DNA from: an uncultured Anaerosacchariphilus sp.
GTDB taxonomy: Bacteria > Bacillota > Clostridia > Lachnospirales > Lachnospiraceae
Direction: 5' to 3'
NCBI GenBank assembly: GCA_934373375.1
Contig: CAKROP010000093.1
Coordinates: 1-7,491 of the forward strand
Length of the DNA stretch: 7,491 bases
Part shown: piece after piece, positions 1 through 4,755 of the stretch
How positions within the stretch are numbered: position 1 is the stretch's first letter
Layout: each line of letters starts with the position of its first letter
Notes under the pieces: model-generated
Databases searched by the model: none
What the model saw: the letters and a program-made list of their open reading frames with translations, nothing else
What the model was told of the DNA's origin: nothing
Position numbers and translations under genes: made by a program

Positions 1-151
1 CGTTTGCGCTGGCAGCGCCTGAAGGAGCCACTGTCTGAGGCCCGTAGGGCCGAGTTTGGCGGTCAGGCGCGAATAAGCCGCGCGAACGGAAGCAGGAAAA
101 CAATGCGTCCCCGGTGAAAGGGGATAGTTCTCTCTTCGTCCGTCCTATATC
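1..151. other. Non-coding 3' region with four short GC-rich hairpins; possible dispersed intergenic element
   Basis: This is the only gene-free stretch over 100 bp. It contains four perfect 5-bp inverted repeats in a row: GCGCT/AGCGC at 6-18 (3-nt loop), GGCCC/GGGCC at 39-51 (3-nt loop), GCGCG/CGCGC at 67-83 (7-nt loop) and TCCCC/GGGGA at 108-124 (7-nt loop). Read from the operon strand, the 108-124 hairpin comes first, 28 nt after the last stop codon. It is followed by CGCATTGTTTT, which is not a clean U-tract, so it is at best a weak terminator. A plus-strand frame is open from 1 to a TGA at 115-117 but has no visible start or ribosome binding site; its reading is Arg-rich and resembles translated repeat DNA. 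From memory, similar sequence recurs between genes in Lachnospiraceae genomes; this was not checked. Confidence 0.45.
108..124 (-). terminator. Weak terminator-like hairpin after the last gene
   Basis: On the operon strand, TCCCC and GGGGA pair around a 7-nt loop, 28 nt after the TAA of the third GT2 gene. The stem is only 5 bp, and the following bases CGCATTGTTTT put the T run 6 nt away, so rho-independent termination is doubtful. It may instead be part of the hairpin array in this region. Confidence 0.2.
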
Positions 152-1228
152 TTATTGTCTTTTATATTCCCGTCCGAGATAATAATTCACCTTAAAAAAC
201 CCCAGCACCAGCCAATAACACAGATTATAATGCCCCGTCCGCATCAGCCACAGATAAAGCCTGATCGATACCGATAGCTTATCCATCGTATGCTTTTCCA
301 TAGCCTCTTTCACCATCGCATCCTCACAGATCCGCTTCACATTCGCGAATACCGTCCGGCGCCCGGCCTTATAATTCCGATAAATCTCATTTTTCACCGC
401 CAGCACAGCCAGGCCAAGAAAGTCATTCCGAATCTGCGCCGTGAAATCATAGACGCCCTTAGCATCGCTGATAGCCTGAAGCCGGCTGCTTAAAAGCTTC
501 ACCTTTTCAATATAAGAGCTGTCATACTGCCCCGTAATTGACTTGTTATTAATCCAGTAATGATAGGGATAAAAATTCTGCACCACGCATAGCTTCTTCG
601 TATCCAGAAGCACCGGGAACGTAATCTGCAGATCCTCCCCCACCGCCACCTTATCATCGCAGAACTGCACATTTGCCTGCAGAAGCGATCTCCGGAACAG
701 CTTCGTCACCCGGGCCGGCTGCAGAGTCCGCCCGAAAAAGTATCCATCGTTGATGAGCGTCGGGAACAGTCCTTCCAGATCTTTCCTGTTGTAAACCACT
801 TTCTTAAAATTTGAGATCTCATTCCGCTTCGGAATCTTCGGATCCTCAAAATCAAAGACCAGCCCGCAGACCGTCACATCCGCATCCTCCTGCTCAGCAA
901 GTGTCAGCATCTGCTCATACATATCCGCGTCAATCCAGTCGTCGCTGTCCACGAAGCCCACATACCGGCCGGTCGCAAGCTCCAGTCCCGCTTTCCAGGC
1001 CGAAGTCAGGCCACCGTTTGGCTTATGATGCACCCTGATATTGGCGTGCTCCGCTGCATAAGCGTCACACATGGACCCGGAGCTGTCCGTGGAACCATCG
1101 TCCACCAGAATAATCTCCAGCTCCTTCACTGTCTGATTTAAAATACTGTCCACACAGCGCTCCAGATACCGCTCCACATTGTAGACCGGTACAATCACGC
1201 TTAATCTCTTACTGCTTTCCATTTTCAT
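152..1228 (-). CDS. Family 2 glycosyltransferase (third of three)
   Basis: This is a 358-residue GT-A enzyme, or 356 if translation begins at Met3. It shows LSVIVPVYN at 9-17, VDDGSTD at 42-48, DSDD at 94-97 and GED at 197-199. It departs from its paralogues in two places: the usual ARNxG is SAWKAG at 76-81, and the usual WNKLY block is replaced by ARVTKLFRR at 172-180. The C-terminal part is longer than in the other two GTs and ends in a hydrophobic, aromatic helix region (about 320-352) followed by a basic tail, suggesting peripheral membrane association. The gene overlaps the previous one by 20 nt (ATG 1228) or 14 nt (ATG 1222). Upstream lies AGGTGAAGG; this gives a cramped 4-nt spacer to the first ATG but a good 6-nt spacer from GAAGG to the second, so Met3 may be the true start. 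It is the last gene before the 151-bp non-coding end of the window. The family is certain; the donor and acceptor are not known. Confidence 0.88.
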   Translation of the reverse strand: MKMESSKRLSVIVPVYNVERYLERCVDSILNQTVKELEIILVDDGSTDSSGSMCDAYAAEHANIRVHHKPNGGLTSAWKAGLELATGRYVGFVDSDDWIDADMYEQMLTLAEQEDADVTVCGLVFDFEDPKIPKRNEISNFKKVVYNRKDLEGLFPTLINDGYFFGRTLQPARVTKLFRRSLLQANVQFCDDKVAVGEDLQITFPVLLDTKKLCVVQNFYPYHYWINNKSITGQYDSSYIEKVKLLSSRLQAISDAKGVYDFTAQIRNDFLGLAVLAVKNEIYRNYKAGRRTVFANVKRICEDAMVKEAMEKHTMDKLSVSIRLYLWLMRTGHYNLCYWLVLGFFKVNYYLGREYKRQ

Positions 1229-2183
1229 CCTTCACCTGATTCAGTAATCTCCGATACAATCCCGGCCAGGTCAGAAACAACCGATAGCCAATCTCCGTCC
1301 GAAGCGGGAACTTCCCGTACTTCTTCACACGCCGCAGACCTTCGCGAATCAATGTCCGTATTTCCTCCTGCTGCTTTTCACTGCCCGGAAGCTGATCCCG
1401 CAAGCCAAACCAGATATCGATACTTCCATCCGCCAGCGCCTGAAGTCCCGGCACCATCAGCTCTGCATAGCCTTTTTGTTCAAAGAAATCCAGCCGCTCT
1501 GCTACCGCCGTCACCCAGTCCATCCGTTTTGGATTGAAACCCCGGGTAATACTCACCGGCGTCACGAAATAGCCGTACAGGGAGCGATCCACATAAGCTG
1601 CTTTCTTCACCTTATCGTAGATACGGTAGGTGGTCGCCTCATCCTCATGGATTCTGCCCAGCGGATATCTGATATCCTCGAATAATTCTTTTCTGTAAAG
1701 CTTATTCCACGCTACCACAAAATAAGCTCCGTCCGGCACATAGAGATTCGCCAGCATCTCCCGGCCTGTATACACGCGCGTCTCCCCGGTTCCATGCTCC
1801 GGAATTGTCTCACCGCGCACATATTCCCAGCGGCAGACACTTAAGCTGCTGCCCGTATCCACACAGGCCTGATACAGTCGCTCCAGAAAATCTGCCGCCA
1901 GATAATCGTCCGAATCCACAAAAGCCAGCCACTGACCCTGCGCCATGTCAATGCCCGCATTACGTGCCCCGGACAGACCTGCATTTTCCTGGTGAATGAC
2001 CTTCACCCGGCTGTCCTGTCTGGCATACTCGTCACACATGACCGGGCAATTATCCGGCGATCCGTCGTCCACCAGAATGATTTCCATATTCGTATAGGTC
2101 TGCTCCAGCACTGAATCCACGCACCGGCACAGATATTTTTCCACTTTATAAACAGGAATAATTACTGATATTAAATCATGCAT
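1209..2183 (-). CDS. Family 2 glycosyltransferase (second of three)
   Basis: With the start at ATG 2183 the protein has 324 residues. Signature elements are ISVIIPVYK at 5-13, VDDGSPD at 38-44, SGARNAG at 71-77, DSDD at 90-93, WNKLYRK at 159-165 and HED at 179-181 (probable catalytic base region), all as expected of an active GT2 enzyme with a GT-A fold. The C-terminal third (about 220-324) is helical and basic, with an aromatic stretch (YRLFLTWPGLYRRLL at 300-314) that may touch the membrane. The frame is open back to an ATG at 2258, but those 25 extra residues are Cys- and Lys/Arg-rich, lie wholly inside the preceding gene, and would precede the normal GT2 N-terminus; the start at 2183 has AAGGAA 7 nt upstream. 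The start overlaps the preceding stop as ATGCATGA (8 nt), which suggests translational coupling. The protein is most similar to the third GT2 in its N-terminal half. Function in assembly of a lipid-linked glycan is inferred from context; the specific sugar is unknown. Confidence 0.9.
   Translation of the reverse strand: MHDLISVIIPVYKVEKYLCRCVDSVLEQTYTNMEIILVDDGSPDNCPVMCDEYARQDSRVKVIHQENAGLSGARNAGIDMAQGQWLAFVDSDDYLAADFLERLYQACVDTGSSLSVCRWEYVRGETIPEHGTGETRVYTGREMLANLYVPDGAYFVVAWNKLYRKELFEDIRYPLGRIHEDEATTYRIYDKVKKAAYVDRSLYGYFVTPVSITRGFNPKRMDWVTAVAERLDFFEQKGYAELMVPGLQALADGSIDIWFGLRDQLPGSEKQQEEIRTLIREGLRRVKKYGKFPLRTEIGYRLFLTWPGLYRRLLNQVKDENGKQ
1229..1237 (-). promoter_or_regulatory. Ribosome binding site of the third GT2 gene, start ambiguous
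   Basis: AGGTGAAGG runs directly up to ATG 1228. Its AGGTG core is 4 nt from that ATG, and its GAAGG core is 6 nt from the in-frame ATG at 1222. The second spacing is closer to the norm, so the protein may begin at MESSKR rather than MKMESSKR. It lies within the coding region of the preceding gene. Confidence 0.6.
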
Positions 2184-3186
2184 CTTCTGCTTCCTTTTCT
2201 TCTTCCTCTGCCGCCCGTCTGGCCCGAACCAGCACGGCCCGCAGCTCGCACAGCTCATAGGTTAGCCGCTTCCAGCCCCGGCGCATGCAGAAATGAATCA
2301 CCTGATAATCGAGAGCCCTAAGTGCCGCCATCTGCCCCGCTTCCCGCAGTTCCGCGTCCCGGCAATAGGCGTCTATGACTTCCAGCTTCTCCTTTTTCGT
2401 TTTCTCCGCATCGAAAGGAAGCCCCTCTACGTCGTCCAGCATATCCTGAATCAAACGGGCATTGATGACACCGCTCTCATCCGGATGCCCTGCCAGTTCC
2501 TGATAAAACTCGTTCGTCTTCCGCCAGATATGCTTTGCCAGCATCAGGCGATCCTCACGCTTCTGCGACGAGAGACTCGCCCCGGTCTCATCCTGAATAT
2601 AGTGGCAAAGCGGCGCTTTCACAATGGCGATTCCATCCGCCTGCCGCAGATAATCCAGATTAAACAGCAGGTCCTCCCCGAGACTTAAGGACTCGTCAAA
2701 ACGTCCCGTCAGCTCCCGTTTATACAGCTTGTTCCAGGGCATATTCAGAAACCCTTCGCCGTAGAGCGCCAGAAAATTTTCCTCGCCGCTTTGTCCCGGC
2801 ACCTCCGGAATCCGGACGATGTCCCGGCCCTGATAGTGATGATGAAAGCCGCAGATGGCGATATCGTCATCTCCGATACTGCTAAGCAGCTTTTCCACCA
2901 TATCTGGCTCCACATAATCGTCGCTGTCCGCGAACAGCAGATACTCACCCTTCGCAGCCTCAATACCCGCATTCCGGGCCGAGGACACGCCGCCATTTTC
3001 CTTATGAATCACCCGAATCCGGCTGTCCCCTTCCGCCAGCTTGTCGCAGAGCTCCCCGGAACCGTCCGGCGAACCGTCGTCCACCAGGATCATCTCTGTG
3101 TCCTCAACCGTCTGCGCCAGCAGGCTTTCCACACAGCGTTTCAGCGTATCCTTACTTTTATACACAGGTACAATGATACTTACCAT
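2176..3186 (-). CDS. Family 2 glycosyltransferase (first of three)
   Basis: This 336-residue GT-A enzyme should transfer a sugar from a nucleotide donor onto a lipid-linked acceptor at the cytoplasmic face. The N-terminal half shows the full GT2 signature: VSIIVPVYK at 2-10, the nucleotide-binding VDDGSPD at 35-41, SSARNAG at 68-74, the metal-binding DSDD at 87-90, WNKLYKR at 151-157 and GED at 170-172, the likely catalytic base region. The C-terminal 120 residues are helical, charged and unlike the two neighbouring GTs; they probably determine the acceptor. The protein ends in a very acidic tail (EEEEKEAEDA), whose codons also carry the ribosome binding site of the next gene. The ATG at 3186 is preceded by a full AGGAGG (3194-3199) with a 7-nt spacer, so the start is firm. 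The stop TGA overlaps the next start by 8 nt. The family is certain; the donor, acceptor and linkage are unknown. There are no membrane segments. Confidence 0.9.
   Translation of the reverse strand: MVSIIVPVYKSKDTLKRCVESLLAQTVEDTEMILVDDGSPDGSGELCDKLAEGDSRIRVIHKENGGVSSARNAGIEAAKGEYLLFADSDDYVEPDMVEKLLSSIGDDDIAICGFHHHYQGRDIVRIPEVPGQSGEENFLALYGEGFLNMPWNKLYKRELTGRFDESLSLGEDLLFNLDYLRQADGIAIVKAPLCHYIQDETGASLSSQKREDRLMLAKHIWRKTNEFYQELAGHPDESGVINARLIQDMLDDVEGLPFDAEKTKKEKLEVIDAYCRDAELREAGQMAALRALDYQVIHFCMRRGWKRLTYELCELRAVLVRARRAAEEEEKEAEDA
2191..2196 (-). promoter_or_regulatory. Ribosome binding site inside the acidic-tail codons of the preceding gene
   Basis: AAGGAA lies 7 nt before ATG 2183. It is formed by the Lys-Glu codons (AAG GAA) of the preceding protein's glutamate-rich tail. 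It decides the start of the second GT2 gene in favour of 2183 over the upstream in-frame ATG at 2258. Confidence 0.75.
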
Positions 3187-3193
3187 TTCAGTC

Positions 3194-3199
3194 CCTCCT
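3194..3199 (-). promoter_or_regulatory. Consensus Shine-Dalgarno of the first GT2 gene
   Basis: A full AGGAGG lies 7 nt before ATG 3186, in the 24-bp gap after the flippase stop. It is the strongest ribosome binding site in the window and suggests efficient re-initiation for the glycosyltransferase genes. Confidence 0.85.
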
Positions 3200-3210
3200 C
3201 ATACTGGAGC

Positions 3211-4737
3211 CTAATGCTTTACCAGCTTACTGCGCACCTTTTCCAGCACCATCTGCCGCTCACTTTTCCGCAGCACCACAAAAAAGTTCACAAGCAGCGC
3301 CAGGATTCCGGCCACAATGCCCACGCCGAACAGCTTGATCCAACAGTCGATGTTGATAAATAACTCAAAGGGCAGTACCACCAGGCAAATCAGGCCGATG
3401 GACACCAGGCCCATCAGAATATCGCCGTAGAAGGTATACCATTTCACCTTCAGGCAGTGAGCCGCGTAAAGCGGCGTGAAAATCAGATTACGCAGGATTC
3501 CATAGACCATGCTGACGCCCACGATGGCATACATACCGAGATCCGTGGTCTCCAGCAGCACAAAAACCGTTGCCACAGTCAGTACGCCGCTTCCCACGAT
3601 GACCATGGAATTCACTTTTACCTTCTTGGTAATCAGAAATACATGGTACAGTACCTGAATGCTGGCGCTGACAAAGAGCGTACCCACATTCAGAAGAGCC
3701 AGAATATAGAGTTCTTTTGGGTCCTGGGTCTTGCCCACCCAGAGTCCGAAAAAGGTCTTACCGAATACCGTCAGGAACGCAATGGGGATACTGATAATAA
3801 ATATCATAATGCGATCCGCGCTGGCGATAATCTCCAGCAGCTGTTCCTTATCTTCTTTTGCATAGGCAATCGTCATCTGCGGGTTAAAGACGCCCGCAAT
3901 GGTTCCCATCAGATTCGAGATTACCTCCGGAATCTGAGTAGAGATAGAGATGGTCGTCATGGCCGCTGAACTGACCATAATATTCGCGATAGAGGTATTC
4001 AATCCATCCAGCAGAAGCTGTCCCAGACGGGTCACCGAATTCCAGGCACCCAGGGACACCAGTTCCCAGATCTTGCTCCAGCGGAAATCCCGAATCCGAA
4101 TCTTCATATCCGGCAGCAGCCTTCTGGTAAAGGTCAGGTTCGCCACCGCCTGAATCACCGTGGAGCAGACTGACGCACAGCCCACGTAAAACAGATAGGG
4201 CTTAAAGCAAAGATAGCAGACCGACAGTACAGTCAGACGGGTCAGTTCTCCGAGAATCGTGGAAATGGAGCTGAGCTCCAGACGATCCTTGCTGTAGGAA
4301 GCCACGCTGAACACGGAAGTAATGATGCTGATCAGGAAGTTCAAAAAGATAAAGAAGAACAGCATCTGGATATCCGTCAGGCTGGCCGCCTCCGGGATCT
4401 GGAAAATTTTTCCTATATACATGACCACGAACAACGCCGGGAACATAAAGACCACCGCCATCAGCACATTGGCGAAGAACACGGAAGAAAAATATTCCTC
4501 CGCTTCCTGCTGCTCGTTCCGGTGAATCCGGATAGTAATAAACCGACTGGCCATGGTATTCAGGGCCGACACAATGATCTGGGCCGCCGACACGAATTTA
4601 TTGGCGATATCCGTGAAACCGTAGGCATTGGGAATCATCGACTCAATGACCGGCACCAGGATAAAGCCCAGAAGCATATTGACGCCAAAGGCCAGAAGCT
4701 GGGCCGTCATGTTGATCGCTACTCGTTTTTTATTCAT
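3211..4737 (-). CDS. Wzx-like polysaccharide flippase (MOP superfamily)
   Basis: This 508-residue protein is hydrophobic throughout, with about 14 predicted membrane segments (examples at 8-31, 44-66, 85-108, 122-145, 308-332, 377-396, 400-422, 466-489). Length, segment number and the short basic N-terminus (MNKKR) fit the polysaccharide transporter branch of the MOP superfamily, which flips undecaprenyl-diphosphate-linked oligosaccharides from the inner to the outer face of the membrane. A positively charged cytoplasmic stretch (205-219) near the middle separates the two six- to seven-helix halves usual for this fold, and the C-terminus is basic (490-508). The ATG at 4737 has an AAGGAA site (4748-4753) with a longish 10-nt spacer. 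The stop is TAG. The gene lies 18 bp after the DUF2142 gene and 24 bp before a GT2 gene, so it most likely exports the glycan built by the three GT2 enzymes. A lipid II or teichoic-acid type flippase of the same superfamily cannot be excluded. The substrate cannot be read from the sequence. Confidence 0.88.
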   Translation of the reverse strand: MNKKRVAINMTAQLLAFGVNMLLGFILVPVIESMIPNAYGFTDIANKFVSAAQIIVSALNTMASRFITIRIHRNEQQEAEEYFSSVFFANVLMAVVFMFPALFVVMYIGKIFQIPEAASLTDIQMLFFFIFLNFLISIITSVFSVASYSKDRLELSSISTILGELTRLTVLSVCYLCFKPYLFYVGCASVCSTVIQAVANLTFTRRLLPDMKIRIRDFRWSKIWELVSLGAWNSVTRLGQLLLDGLNTSIANIMVSSAAMTTISISTQIPEVISNLMGTIAGVFNPQMTIAYAKEDKEQLLEIIASADRIMIFIISIPIAFLTVFGKTFFGLWVGKTQDPKELYILALLNVGTLFVSASIQVLYHVFLITKKVKVNSMVIVGSGVLTVATVFVLLETTDLGMYAIVGVSMVYGILRNLIFTPLYAAHCLKVKWYTFYGDILMGLVSIGLICLVVLPFELFINIDCWIKLFGVGIVAGILALLVNFFVVLRKSERQMVLEKVRSKLVKH

Positions 4738-4755
4738 AAAATTTCGTTTCCTTTT

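Noticed and set aside
2184..2258. 25-residue N-terminal extension of the second GT2 gene
   Set aside because: It is Cys- and Lys/Arg-rich, coincides with the coding end of the preceding gene, lacks a ribosome binding site, and precedes the normal GT2 N-terminus; the ATG at 2183 is better supported.
1091..3090. Short direct repeat (TCGTCCACCAGAAT and a close variant) present once in each GT2 gene
   Set aside because: It encodes the conserved Leu-Val-Asp-Asp motif in all three genes (near 1101, 2067 and 3078), so protein homology explains it; it is not a separate repeat element.
2791..3363. Plus-strand frame of 190 codons over the first GT2 start
   Set aside because: It is antisense to the conserved GT2 motifs and to the flippase end. 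The composition is low-complexity His/Gln/Arg, and no ribosome binding site was noted.
4738..4755. Promoter or regulatory element between the DUF2142 and flippase genes
   Set aside because: The gap is only 18 bp and is filled by the ribosome binding site; AT-richness there does not form a -35/-10 pair with suitable spacing.
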